Assembly: GCA_902627635.1 (NCBI GenBank)
Contig: CACOKA010000005.1
Coordinates: forward strand, 1 to 50,251
Length of the DNA stretch: 50,251 bases
Source of the DNA: an uncultured Candidatus Actinomarina sp.
GTDB lineage: Bacteria > Actinomycetota > Acidimicrobiia > Actinomarinales > Actinomarinaceae
Reading direction: 5' to 3'
Positions 1 through 9,589 of the stretch are shown here, in pieces. The notes below the pieces were generated by a model that ran no database searches, was not told the origin of the DNA, and saw nothing but the letters and a program-made list of their open reading frames with translations. Position 1 is the first letter of the stretch; the number at the start of each line of letters is the position of its first letter. The translations under genes and the position numbers were made by a program.

Positions 1-1
1 G

Positions 2-634
2 ACTGATCGATTTAGATTTATTAGTGAGTATGCAAAAAAACAAGGTGCTCCAAAAGAATTCGTAGAGGATTTAAATTCAATTACAACCCCCTCTACAACA
101 GGCAAGCTTACTACACCTGATGTACTCTTGAAAGAAGGAAAAATACAAAATATAAGTAGAGATCTGGAAGTTATTTTTACTCCAGGACATGATATTTCAG
201 AAATATCTATTTATGACCCTTCAAGTAAAATTATCTTTTCTGGTGATCATATTCTTCCAAGAATTACACCATTTATTCCTATTCATGATGATGAAACAAG
301 CATGCTGAATCATTATGTCGACTCACTAAATAAAATCAAATCCTTTGAGCATACTAAAATTGCACCAGGTCATTTTGAAATGATAGATAATCCTCAAAAT
401 AGGGTTGAACAAATACTCCTCCATCATGAAAAGAGATCCGATAAAATAATGAATATTTTAAATGACGGTGAATTAACGGGATGGGAAGTCACAAAAAAAT
501 TATTTTCACGACCCTTAGATTCTATGAACCTTCGTTTAGCTTTTCAAGAAACAATGGCACACCTAAAATATATTGAGTCACAGGGGAAAATTAAACAAAA
601 AGTATCAAAAGTTAATACCTGGAAACTTATTTAA
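2..634 (+). CDS. MBL-fold metallo-hydrolase, 5'-truncated by window edge
   Basis: Frame stays open upstream of the listed ATG to base 2; contains TPGHDISEISIY, FSGDHILP and APGHFE metallo-beta-lactamase-type motifs. Confidence 0.8.
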   Translation, partial: TDRFRFISEYAKKQGAPKEFVEDLNSITTPSTTGKLTTPDVLLKEGKIQNISRDLEVIFTPGHDISEISIYDPSSKIIFSGDHILPRITPFIPIHDDETSMLNHYVDSLNKIKSFEHTKIAPGHFEMIDNPQNRVEQILLHHEKRSDKIMNILNDGELTGWEVTKKLFSRPLDSMNLRLAFQETMAHLKYIESQGKIKQKVSKVNTWKLI

Positions 635-833
635 AAGGTTTAAAGCTTCGATTCTTTGCTTCATCCAATGAGTCTGGAGCAAAAGATTGTAGCTGATTAT
701 TTTTGACAAGTTCTTTTTCTTCTTCAAGTTGTTGTAGTTCTTTAAAATGCTCTGGGTTATCACAATCATAAACTTTCATATTTTTTCTATATCCTATGTA
801 TCTATAACTTTCGAACTTTGGAAGTCTTGGCAA
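627..833 (-). CDS. Small hypothetical protein (68 aa)
   Basis: ORF starts 1 bp downstream of the acyl-CoA dehydrogenase stop on the same strand; no recognised family. Confidence 0.5.
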   Translation of the reverse strand: MPRLPKFESYRYIGYRKNMKVYDCDNPEHFKELQQLEEEKELVKNNQLQSFAPDSLDEAKNRSFKPFK

Positions 834-834
834 T

Positions 835-1956
835 TTATAAACTTAAAAGTCTAGATACATCATTTCGAGCAGATTTGGCGGTCCCAAAAATTAATGAATC
901 AGATTTTGCTTTTTTAAAATAAAGGTGTGCAGGATGTTCCCAAGTGAACCCAATTCCACCATGAACTTGAATGTTATCACCTGATACCTTATTAAATACG
1001 TCAGAACAATAAGCCTTTGCCATTGAAGAACTCATTTCTAGTTCAATATCATCTTCTGAGTTAACTCTTACAGAACTGTATGCAATGGATTTTGCACTTT
1101 CGATTTGAAGAAGCATGTCTGCACACATGTGTTGTATTGCCTGAAATGAACCAATTGGTCTTCCAAATTGAATTCTCTCTTTTGCGTATTTAGTGGACAT
1201 GTCCAAACAAGCTTGTGCCCCACCAACTTGTTCCATTGCAAGAAAAGAAATAGATATATGTTTTACCCTATTCCATAAATTTTTATCTTCCTGAATGTCA
1301 AACATAAAGTTCTCTTTACCTACCTCGACATTCTCCAGTGTTAGCTCAGCCATAGGTCTTGTTTGATCTAAAGACGTAGTTTCTGAAATTGTTATTCCTG
1401 GATTATCTTTATCTACCATTATGAATTTAAATCCATCATTAGATTTGGCAAGAATAGCAAAATAATCAGAACTATCCCCAAACATTACATAACTTTTCTT
1501 TCCATTAAGTTTGTACCCAGTGTCATTACTTTCAGCTACAGTTGAAATATTTTCATCATTTATCTCATATCTGTCATTTTCATAAATACCAAAAGATCCA
1601 ATTTTTGAGCCTGATATTATTTCAGGAAGAATTTTATTTTTTAGATCAGTTGGAGAATGTAAAAGTAATTGTTTAAATACCACACCTGAACTAAAAATAG
1701 GAACTATTGGCATGTAATATCCAAATACCTCTGAAAGTATGGATGAGTCAACCTTTGAAAATCCTAGGCCTCCATCCTCTTCGGGAACATCCAAACCTAA
1801 CCAACCTTGTTCACTTATAAGCTGCCATAACTCGTCATCAATTCTTGTGTTATTGTCAACTTTTTGAATTAACTCAAGTAAATCAACTTTTTCTGATAGT
1901 AACTTTTGAGCATTTTCTTTTATTTCATTTTGAAGATCAGTAAGACTAAATTGCAT
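835..1956 (-). CDS. Acyl-CoA dehydrogenase
   Basis: QVGGAQACLDMSTKYAKERIQFGRPIGSFQAIQHMCADM and QVHGGIGFTWEHPAHLYFKKA are typical ACAD motifs. Confidence 0.93.
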   Translation of the reverse strand: MQFSLTDLQNEIKENAQKLLSEKVDLLELIQKVDNNTRIDDELWQLISEQGWLGLDVPEEDGGLGFSKVDSSILSEVFGYYMPIVPIFSSGVVFKQLLLHSPTDLKNKILPEIISGSKIGSFGIYENDRYEINDENISTVAESNDTGYKLNGKKSYVMFGDSSDYFAILAKSNDGFKFIMVDKDNPGITISETTSLDQTRPMAELTLENVEVGKENFMFDIQEDKNLWNRVKHISISFLAMEQVGGAQACLDMSTKYAKERIQFGRPIGSFQAIQHMCADMLLQIESAKSIAYSSVRVNSEDDIELEMSSSMAKAYCSDVFNKVSGDNIQVHGGIGFTWEHPAHLYFKKAKSDSLIFGTAKSARNDVSRLLSL

Positions 1957-2031
1957 TCCTTTATTCTAATTTTGTTTTCAAATTTGACTAATGAAATGTC
2001 GTTTGTTTTTTTTCAGAATTAAGATAAGTAT

Positions 2032-2757
2032 GTGTTAAAAATTGAAAACTTACATGCATCAGTAGATTCAACGCCTATTCTAAATGGAGTTAATCTTGAG
2101 ATAAATCCCGGAGAAGTTCACGCAATAATGGGGCCTAATGGATCTGGAAAATCAACACTAGCTAATGTTTTAATGGGAAACCCTGTTTATCAAATAACTG
2201 ATGGAAAAATTGAATTCAACAAAGAGGATATAACTGAAGAACCAGTTGATAATCGTGCAAAAAGAGGCATGTTTCTAGCATTTCAATATCCTGAATCAAT
2301 TCCAGGAGTAACTATTGTCAATATGTTAAAAACTGCACTAACAAACATTGAAGAGACAGAATATACAACAGTTGAACTTAGATTAAAAGTTGCAGAAGCA
2401 ATGAAAGATCTTGGTCTTTCTCCCGATTTTGCAGATAGATACCTTAACGAAGGATTTTCTGGTGGAGAGAGAAAAAGAAATGAGATTCTCCAGCTTGCTG
2501 TCTTAAATCCAATGTTGGCAATATTAGATGAAACTGATTCAGGTCTTGATGTTGATGGTTTGAGAATTGTTGGTGAAGGAATAAGTAATTTAAAAAATGA
2601 TGAAAGAGGATACTTGGTTGTAACTCACTACCAAAGATTACTAGAGTATGTAAAACCAGATTATGTTCATGTTTTTGTAGATGGGAATATTGTTGAAACA
2701 GGTGGAAAAGAGTTGTCTGATAAACTTGAAAAAGAAGGATACGAATCTTACCTATGA
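2032..2757 (+). CDS. sufC: Fe-S cluster assembly ATPase SufC (copy 1, GTG start)
   Basis: MGPNGSGKSTLANVLMG Walker A, EGFSGGERKRNEILQL, LAILDETDSGLDVDGL; ATGA overlap with sufS. Confidence 0.93.
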   Translation: MLKIENLHASVDSTPILNGVNLEINPGEVHAIMGPNGSGKSTLANVLMGNPVYQITDGKIEFNKEDITEEPVDNRAKRGMFLAFQYPESIPGVTIVNMLKTALTNIEETEYTTVELRLKVAEAMKDLGLSPDFADRYLNEGFSGGERKRNEILQLAVLNPMLAILDETDSGLDVDGLRIVGEGISNLKNDERGYLVVTHYQRLLEYVKPDYVHVFVDGNIVETGGKELSDKLEKEGYESYL

Positions 2758-3977
2758 ATCAGTTCAGTAATTTAAAAGAAGATTTTCCAATATTTCAAAG
2801 AGATATAAATGGAAAAAAATTAACTTATCTTGACTCCGGTGCAACCTCTCAGAAACCAGATTCTGTAATTGAAAAAATGAATCAAGTATATAAATTTACT
2901 AATGCAAATGTTCATAGGGGTACATATGTATTATCTGCAGAGACTACTCAGGAATATGAAGACGTAAGGAATAAATGCAAGTCATTTTTGAATGCATCAG
3001 AATCAGATGAAATAATCTTTACAAAAGGAACAACGGAGGCATTAAATTTTTTAGCAAATGCAATAGCAAATAAGTTTATGACAAAGGGAGATGAGATTAT
3101 TCTTTCTGAAATTGAACACCACGCCAATATAATTCCATGGCAAATGGTTGCAGAGAAATTTGGTCTTAAAATTAATTATGTAAAAATTAACAAAGATTTC
3201 TCCCTAGATCTTGATGATTTGAAATCAAAACTATCTAAGAAAACTAAAGTTGTTTCAATCGTTGGGGAATCAAATTTATCAGGCATGCTTCCAGATATTA
3301 AAGAAATTAATGATATTGTAAAAAACAATTCTGAAGCTTTATTGATCATTGATGGTGCACAGCTTGTTCCACATAGAAAAGTAGATGTTAAAGAGTTGGG
3401 AATTGATTTTTTAGTATTTTCTGGACACAAAATGTTAGGACCAACTGGTATTGGGGTTGTATGGGGCAAAAAAGATTTATTAGATTCGCTTGATCCAGTT
3501 TATGGTGGTGGGGATATGATTGAAGAGGTTCATTATGATAGGGCAACATGGGCACCTGTCCCTCATAAATTTGAAGCAGGTACTCCACCCTATGTAGAGG
3601 CAATTGGTCTTGGTGCAGCAATTGATTATTTAGAAAATTTAGGTATGACTGAAGTTGAAAAACATTCAGATGAGTTAAGAGAATATGGACGTCAAACATT
3701 ACTAGATATTGATGGAGTGAATGTCATTCATTCACAACAAGAAATCGCTGGCTGTACGTTCGGTATGTATGTTGATGGTGTGCATGCATCTGATCTTTCT
3801 CTTATGCTTGATACTCATGGTGTAGCAGTAAGAGCTGGACATCATTGTGTTCAACCCTTTCATAGAAAGTTAGGTATTGATGCAACAATAAGATCAACCG
3901 CTTATATTTATAATGACAAAGAAGATATTGATACTTTAAAATCTGCTTTAGTCTCAAGTATTGAAATGTTGCGATAA
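2754..3977 (+). CDS. sufS: Cysteine desulfurase SufS
   Basis: TYLDSGATSQKP, FSGHKMLGPTGIGV, RAGHHCVQP motifs. Confidence 0.95.
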   Translation: MNQFSNLKEDFPIFQRDINGKKLTYLDSGATSQKPDSVIEKMNQVYKFTNANVHRGTYVLSAETTQEYEDVRNKCKSFLNASESDEIIFTKGTTEALNFLANAIANKFMTKGDEIILSEIEHHANIIPWQMVAEKFGLKINYVKINKDFSLDLDDLKSKLSKKTKVVSIVGESNLSGMLPDIKEINDIVKNNSEALLIIDGAQLVPHRKVDVKELGIDFLVFSGHKMLGPTGIGVVWGKKDLLDSLDPVYGGGDMIEEVHYDRATWAPVPHKFEAGTPPYVEAIGLGAAIDYLENLGMTEVEKHSDELREYGRQTLLDIDGVNVIHSQQEIAGCTFGMYVDGVHASDLSLMLDTHGVAVRAGHHCVQPFHRKLGIDATIRSTAYIYNDKEDIDTLKSALVSSIEMLR

Positions 3978-4391
3978 ATGTCAATTCGTGAAAAAGTTGA
4001 TGAATATAAACAAGTATTTGATATTTTTCCAAATGACCAAGAAAAATATCAATATCTTATTGAAAAAGCAAAAGAAAATGATTCTTTTCCAGTTGAATTA
4101 AGGCAGGACAATTTCAAAGTAAACGGTTGTCAAAGTCAAGTTTGGCTTGTACCTGAAGAAAAAGATGAAAAACTTTATTTCAATAGTGACTCTGATGCAC
4201 TTATATCAAAAGGCTTGGTGACCTTAATTGCATCGATATATTCAAATGAAAAAGCTGAAGATATTGTTTCATCAGAGATTGATTTAATGGAAGAATTTGA
4301 GTTAGGTGTAATTTTAAGTCCTGCTCGCAGAAATGGAGCTTACAGCATGCTTAAAACAATAAAAGAGTACGCTAAAAATCTAATTTCCTAA
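3978..4391 (+). CDS. sufE: SufE family sulfur acceptor protein
   Basis: VNGCQSQVWLV and SDALISKGLV are SufE-like; directly follows sufS. Confidence 0.9.
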   Translation: MSIREKVDEYKQVFDIFPNDQEKYQYLIEKAKENDSFPVELRQDNFKVNGCQSQVWLVPEEKDEKLYFNSDSDALISKGLVTLIASIYSNEKAEDIVSSEIDLMEEFELGVILSPARRNGAYSMLKTIKEYAKNLIS

Positions 4392-4395
4392 ATTA

Positions 4396-4845
4396 TTATT
4401 TCCACCAAGATTCATGTGGAAAATCAACCCAGACATTTTCTGTATCTTTTGCCAAATCCCTAATGTAATAATGTGGCTCAAAATCACACTCATTATTCCA
4501 CCAAAGTGAAACAAATCTAACGTCACATTCATGATTTATATTTTCTTTAATATATTTAGAAAGCCTTTCAAAAGTTTCACCACTGTCACAAATGTCATCA
4601 ACAATCAAAACTTTTTCATCTTTAGACTTAGGTAAGTAGTTTTCCCAATGTGGGAAGTCTCTTGTTGATGCATGTACTGGTTTGAATGGAATATTTAATT
4701 TATGAGAAATCATAACTCCAGGTATTAATCCTCCACGACTTATTCCAACAATAACATCGGGAACAAAATCATCTTTTTCAATAAGTTCACAAATTTGGTT
4801 TGTATCTTTTAGTTGATCATCCCAAGAGTAAAAAAGTTTTTCCAT
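4396..4845 (-). CDS. Purine (xanthine/hypoxanthine-guanine type) phosphoribosyltransferase
   Basis: VIVGISRGGLIPGV and VLIVDDICDSGET PRPP-binding motif. Confidence 0.82.
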   Translation of the reverse strand: MEKLFYSWDDQLKDTNQICELIEKDDFVPDVIVGISRGGLIPGVMISHKLNIPFKPVHASTRDFPHWENYLPKSKDEKVLIVDDICDSGETFERLSKYIKENINHECDVRFVSLWWNNECDFEPHYYIRDLAKDTENVWVDFPHESWWK

Positions 4846-4943
4846 AATTGTAAGTGCTTATTCTATCAAAAATTTAAATCATAAATCTTGTTTCTTCCAT
4901 AAAAAAATGATGTGTAAAAGAATAATGTACTGAAGCCAATGTC

Positions 4944-4949
4944 TATAAT
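4944..4949 (+). promoter_or_regulatory. Candidate -10 box upstream of the BMP lipoprotein gene
   Basis: TATAAT followed by strong SD AAGGAGGT and ATG at 4974; no convincing -35 assigned. Confidence 0.4.
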
Positions 4950-4973
4950 AAAAATTATGAAAAGGAGGTAAGG

Positions 4974-6002
4974 ATGCGCAAAAGTTGGGCAGTAGGCCTA
5001 ATTATTATCAGTATTCTTACTATGGCCTGCGGTGGAGCCGCAGACGTAGATGATTACAAAGCTGCTTTTGTTTATCTAGGATCCGCAAATGACGGAGGAT
5101 GGACACAGGCACATGACGAAGGTCGTCAATATCTTGTTGAGGAGACAGGAATAGAGACAGCTTTCACAGAGGATGTTCCCCCAGATGCAACTGAATTTAG
5201 AACAGTTGCGGAAGCGTATATTGAACAAGGCTACAATATTATCTTTGGAACAACTTTCGGTTATCTAGATATCATGGAGGAAATGGCATTGGAATATCCT
5301 GATGTAACATTCCTTCACTGTTCTGGATATAAATCTAATGACTCAAACTATACAAATTATTTTGGAAAGATTTATGAAGCAAGATATTTGTCAGGTTTAG
5401 CAGCAGGTTCACTTACTGAGTCAAACAAGATTGGTTATGTAGCTGCATTTCCAATTCCAGAAGTCATAAGAGGAATTAATGCTTTTGCAAATGGTGTAAA
5501 AGAAGTAAATCCTAATGCAACTGTTGAAGTTGTATGGACAAATACATGGTTTGGTCCTGAGGAAGAAACACAAGCTGCAAATGCACTCTTAGAAGCTGGG
5601 GCTGATGTTCTTACGCAACATCAAGATTCTGCATCTACAGGAATTGCTGCAGAGGCAGCTGGAGCTAAATGGATTGGTTACCACACAGGTTATGGTAAAG
5701 ATGCCGCTCCAAACGCATTTGTTACTGCGCCAGTATGGAACTGGGGTCCACTTTATACTGAAATGGTAAACGCAGTAATTAACGACGAATTCACAACAAC
5801 TCCATATTGGACAGGAATGTCTGGGAATGTTGTTGATTTATTTGAAGTATCAGATGACGTATCAAGTGATATTAAGACACTCATCGAAGATAGAAAACAA
5901 GAAATTATTGACGGAACTTTTGAAATTTTTGAAGGTTCAAGTGATGGTGACTTGTTGGGCATGAGTTACTTTGTTGACAACGTTGTAGGTACACTAGATT
6001 AA
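4974..6002 (+). CDS. BMP family (PnrA/Med-like) nucleoside-binding lipoprotein
   Basis: Signal peptide with lipobox-like LTMAC; BMP-type N-terminus and GIAAEAAGAKWIGYHTGYG; followed by ATPase and two permeases. Confidence 0.88.
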   Translation: MRKSWAVGLIIISILTMACGGAADVDDYKAAFVYLGSANDGGWTQAHDEGRQYLVEETGIETAFTEDVPPDATEFRTVAEAYIEQGYNIIFGTTFGYLDIMEEMALEYPDVTFLHCSGYKSNDSNYTNYFGKIYEARYLSGLAAGSLTESNKIGYVAAFPIPEVIRGINAFANGVKEVNPNATVEVVWTNTWFGPEEETQAANALLEAGADVLTQHQDSASTGIAAEAAGAKWIGYHTGYGKDAAPNAFVTAPVWNWGPLYTEMVNAVINDEFTTTPYWTGMSGNVVDLFEVSDDVSSDIKTLIEDRKQEIIDGTFEIFEGSSDGDLLGMSYFVDNVVGTLD

Positions 6003-6010
6003 ATGTTTAT

Positions 6011-6050
6011 ATTACAGCACCTCTATTAAGAGGTGCTGTAATTTTTTTTA
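6011..6050 (+). terminator. Rho-independent terminator or attenuator after the BMP lipoprotein gene
   Basis: Perfect 14-bp stem attacagcacctct/agaggtgctgtaat, 4-nt loop atta, then a run of 8 T. Confidence 0.9.
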
Positions 6051-7546
6051 TGAATAATAAATTTTTAAAAACCAGAAATGTAACCAAAACGTTTGGAAAA
6101 TTAAAAGCTTTAGATGACGTAAACTTTAATCTATACCAAGGAAAAATTCATGGGTTACTTGGTGAAAATGGTGCTGGAAAATCTTCATTAATGAACATAT
6201 TATCTGGAATATACCAACCAGATAAAGGTTCAATTTATCTTGATGGTGAAAAACAAAAAATTTTAAATCCCGATTTTGCTTCCAAACTTGGTATTGGAAT
6301 GGTTCATCAAGAGTTTCGATTAATTGAAAGCTTTAGTATTAAAGACAATTTGACACTTTCCAAGTCAAATATTTACAAAAATGATTTCTTAAAATCTTTT
6401 AAAAAATACTCAGAAATATTTGCACTTAATGTAAATGAAAATGAAATAATTTCAAATTTATCAGTTGGTGAAAAACAAAAAATTGAAATAATGAAACTAA
6501 TTTTTAACGACAGCAGAATTATGCTACTTGATGAACCAACAGCTGTTCTCACTCCTCAGGAAACTTCTCAACTTAAAAACTCACTCGTAACTTTGGCACA
6601 AGAAGATATGAAAACGATTGTATTGATTACGCATAAATTAAAAGAGATCAAAGAATTTACTGAAATAGTATCAGTTTTGAAAAATGGGAAGATGGTTGCT
6701 AAAGATTTGCCAACGAAAGATGTGACAGATAATCAGCTTATTGAACTGATGATGGGTACGGTAAAAACATCTACTGTAAACAAAGATAATGAAGTTGGAA
6801 AAATTAAATTAAATGTTGAGAATATAAACTACACAGATTCTGTTAATAAAATAAAAAAACTTGAAGACATTAATTTCCAAATAAAGGCTGGAGAAATTTT
6901 AGGTTTAGCTGGGGTGTCTGGCAATGGTCAAGTAGAGCTTGCAAATATTATTTCAGGAATAGAGAGAGTATATGAAGGAAAAATAATTATTGATAATACA
7001 GATGTTTCAAGTAAAGGTGTGAGGTCCAGAAAGAAACTAAATTTATCTTATATCCCTGAAAATAGACTCGGGGTTGGCCTTGCACCTGGTGTATCTGTCA
7101 TAGATAATTCGATAGTTAAAGATTATTTTCATACAAAACTAGGTCCACATTTATCTAGAAACAAAACATCAAATTACCTTGAGAGTTTGGTCAAACAATT
7201 TTCAATAAAGGCACCTAATCCAAAAGCTGAAATTTCTACATTATCTGGAGGAAACATGCAAAAATTATTGATGGGTAGAGAATTAGTTGGTGATCCTGAT
7301 GTAATTATTGCCTCCCAACCAACAAGAGGTTTAGATGTAAATGCAGTTGATGCAATTCATAACTTATTGATTGATCAAAGAAATAAGGGTTCAGCAATTT
7401 TTTTAATTTCGGAAGATCTAGATGAATTATTTAAGTTATCTAACAGATTACTGGTTATCTTTGAAGGTAAAATTGTAAAATCTTTCAACACTGTAGATGC
7501 GGATATTAATGATGTTGGTTTGGCAATGGCGGGGGTTAATGAATAA
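6050..7546 (+). CDS. Nucleoside/simple-sugar ABC transporter ATP-binding protein (two fused NBDs)
   Basis: Walker A GLLGENGAGKSSLMNILSGIY, MLLDEPTAVLTPQE, second NBD TLSGGNMQKLLMGREL. Confidence 0.92.
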   Translation: MNNKFLKTRNVTKTFGKLKALDDVNFNLYQGKIHGLLGENGAGKSSLMNILSGIYQPDKGSIYLDGEKQKILNPDFASKLGIGMVHQEFRLIESFSIKDNLTLSKSNIYKNDFLKSFKKYSEIFALNVNENEIISNLSVGEKQKIEIMKLIFNDSRIMLLDEPTAVLTPQETSQLKNSLVTLAQEDMKTIVLITHKLKEIKEFTEIVSVLKNGKMVAKDLPTKDVTDNQLIELMMGTVKTSTVNKDNEVGKIKLNVENINYTDSVNKIKKLEDINFQIKAGEILGLAGVSGNGQVELANIISGIERVYEGKIIIDNTDVSSKGVRSRKKLNLSYIPENRLGVGLAPGVSVIDNSIVKDYFHTKLGPHLSRNKTSNYLESLVKQFSIKAPNPKAEISTLSGGNMQKLLMGRELVGDPDVIIASQPTRGLDVNAVDAIHNLLIDQRNKGSAIFLISEDLDELFKLSNRLLVIFEGKIVKSFNTVDADINDVGLAMAGVNE

Positions 7547-8597
7547 ATATATTTTAACAAAGCGCCAAGTTGTAAATGAACTATCTACTTTTTACTCTTT
7601 TCTATTAGGTTTTTTAATTGCCCTGATGATTGGGTCAATCATTTTATTAATTCAGGATAAGAATCCATTTGATACTTTTTCGCTTATGTTTAAATTATCA
7701 ATTGGAAGTGTTAACAGTCTTAGTTCATCTTTAAATAAAGCTACACCTCTTATCCTCGCAGGTTTGGGAATAGCCATAATAAATACTGTAAAGCTTTGGA
7801 ACATTGGCGCAGAAGGCCAAATTTTTATGGGCGCAATTGCTGTAAATCTAATTTATATTAATTTTCAATTGACCAACTCAACTTCATTTATTTTTGTTCT
7901 TTTGGTTTCGGCATTTATCGGAGGTGCATTTTGTATATTAATTCCTGCTATTACAAAGGTACTATTTGGGGTTAATGAAATAATTACAACTTTACTGACA
8001 AACTATATTGTTATAGGTTTAACTATATATCTCGTAAACGGACCCTGGAAAGACCCTGGATCATTAAATTTTCCTGCTGCAGCTTATGTAGGAAAAGAAG
8101 TATATTTACCAACCATTTTTGGGAAATTAAGTTATGGGTTTTTAATTTGTATATTATTTACTGTTTTTGCACATTACCTTAAAAATAGTTCTGTTTTCGG
8201 CTACGAAATGAGAATTGCTGGTGGATCAGAAATGACCGCAATTTATGCAGGAATCAATGCTAAACAAAAAGCTTTTTTTGCAATGTTAATAGGTGGAGGG
8301 TTTGCAGGATTAGCTGGAGGAGTAGAATTATTAAGCCAGACCCATCGTGTTTCTACAGGTATATCACAGGGATTTGGATACACTGCCATAATTGTGGCCG
8401 CAATAACTGGGATGCGTCCAATTGGTATTTTTCTTGTTGGATCTCTGTTTGGAGCTTTATCTATTGGAGGTTCTGTAATTCAAACAATTGGTGTTAGCAC
8501 ATATATTGCTGATATAATTCAAGCCTCTACTCTATTTGGTGCATTAGTTATTCAGTTTTTTTTCAATTATAAATTAAAGAGAGCTGATGATGGTTGA
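7539..8597 (+). CDS. Nucleoside ABC transporter permease
   Basis: WNIGAEGQIFMGAIAV, GVNEIITTLLTNYI; start moved from 7497 to the internal ATG (MNKYILTK) to reduce overlap. Confidence 0.9.
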   Translation: MNKYILTKRQVVNELSTFYSFLLGFLIALMIGSIILLIQDKNPFDTFSLMFKLSIGSVNSLSSSLNKATPLILAGLGIAIINTVKLWNIGAEGQIFMGAIAVNLIYINFQLTNSTSFIFVLLVSAFIGGAFCILIPAITKVLFGVNEIITTLLTNYIVIGLTIYLVNGPWKDPGSLNFPAAAYVGKEVYLPTIFGKLSYGFLICILFTVFAHYLKNSSVFGYEMRIAGGSEMTAIYAGINAKQKAFFAMLIGGGFAGLAGGVELLSQTHRVSTGISQGFGYTAIIVAAITGMRPIGIFLVGSLFGALSIGGSVIQTIGVSTYIADIIQASTLFGALVIQFFFNYKLKRADDG

Positions 8598-9513
8598 TGT
8601 ACAATTTCTTGGATTACTAAATGCAACATTACAAGCCGCAACACTCTTGTTTATTGCTTCACTTGGAGAATTAATTACTGAAAAATCAGGAATTCTTAAT
8701 CTTGGAGTTGAAGGAATGATATCGATTGGAGCAGTTACAGGATTTATGACTGCAGTAAATACAAACAATATTTATCTTGCAATAGTCGTCGGAATTTTTT
8801 CATCATCAATCTTTGCTTCTTTGCATGCAATTGTGACAGTAATTTTAAAACAAGACCAAACAGTCTCAGGTTTGATATTAACAATACTTGGTTTAGCGGT
8901 TTCCTCTTTACTTGGAAAAAATTATGTAGGTAGGAAACTTGAAACAAAGATTGATAGTCTTTTTAATATTGAAAATCCCTCTAATGTTTTAGAAGTTTTT
9001 TTAAGTCAAAACATAATTTTTTATCTCGCAATTATATTTACAATTACAATTTCTTACATACTTAAGAACACAATGTTTGGAACAAGATTTCAAGCTGTTG
9101 GAGAAGACGCAAAAGCAGCTGACTCAATGGGGCTTAATATTTCAAAAACACAATTTATTGCTACTTGTATTGGTGGTGCTTTCGCTGGACTATCAGGAGT
9201 ATTTTTAACATTAAGCTACGTACCATATTGGACTGATAACATGACTGCCGGTAGAGGCTGGATAGCTTTGGCATTAGTAATTTTTGGAGGATGGAAGCCT
9301 TACAGAACAGCCTTGGGAGCACTTTTGTTTGGATTTCTTGAAGCTTTAGTCCCAAGATTGCAAACATATGGTTTTGAATTGAATCCTTACATTGTAAAAA
9401 TTACCCCTTATATAATAACAATTCTTGTTTTAGTTATGCTCACAATTTACAAAGGTGGAAAAACTGGAGCTCCCAAAAATATCGGAATCCCATTCTTTAG
9501 AGAAAATAGATAA
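8587..9513 (+). CDS. Nucleoside ABC transporter permease
   Basis: SGILNLGVEGMISIGAVTGF; overlaps the preceding permease gene. Confidence 0.9.
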   Translation: MMVDVQFLGLLNATLQAATLLFIASLGELITEKSGILNLGVEGMISIGAVTGFMTAVNTNNIYLAIVVGIFSSSIFASLHAIVTVILKQDQTVSGLILTILGLAVSSLLGKNYVGRKLETKIDSLFNIENPSNVLEVFLSQNIIFYLAIIFTITISYILKNTMFGTRFQAVGEDAKAADSMGLNISKTQFIATCIGGAFAGLSGVFLTLSYVPYWTDNMTAGRGWIALALVIFGGWKPYRTALGALLFGFLEALVPRLQTYGFELNPYIVKITPYIITILVLVMLTIYKGGKTGAPKNIGIPFFRENR

Positions 9514-9561
9514 CTAACAGAAATTACTGTTGTAATTTGCTATTATTAAAGGAACTTTAAA

Positions 9562-9585
9562 CAATGCCTGTGAGTATTGAAAGGA
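9562..9585 (+). promoter_or_regulatory. Candidate PyrR-binding hairpin overlapping the pyrR Shine-Dalgarno region
   Basis: caatg-CCTGTGAG-tattg: CCTGTGAG fits the CCNGNGAG core of the PyrR binding loop; closing stem caat/attg; followed by SD gaaagga and ATG at 9590. Confidence 0.65.
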
Positions 9586-9589
9586 TAAA

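Noticed and set aside
3176-4032. Minus-strand ORFs 3176-3469, 3388-3699, 3802-4032 antisense to sufS/sufE
   Set aside because: Shadow ORFs over well-supported genes; low-complexity translations with no recognisable motifs.
8574-9367. Minus-strand ORFs 8574-8768, 8744-8947, 9161-9367
   Set aside because: Antisense to the nucleoside permease gene, no motifs; AT-rich chance ORFs.
9516-9538. Weak alternative hairpins (aacag/ctgtt and aaatta/taattt) after the nucleoside permease gene as a terminator or pyr attenuator
   Set aside because: Short AT-rich stems and no T run; not convincing.
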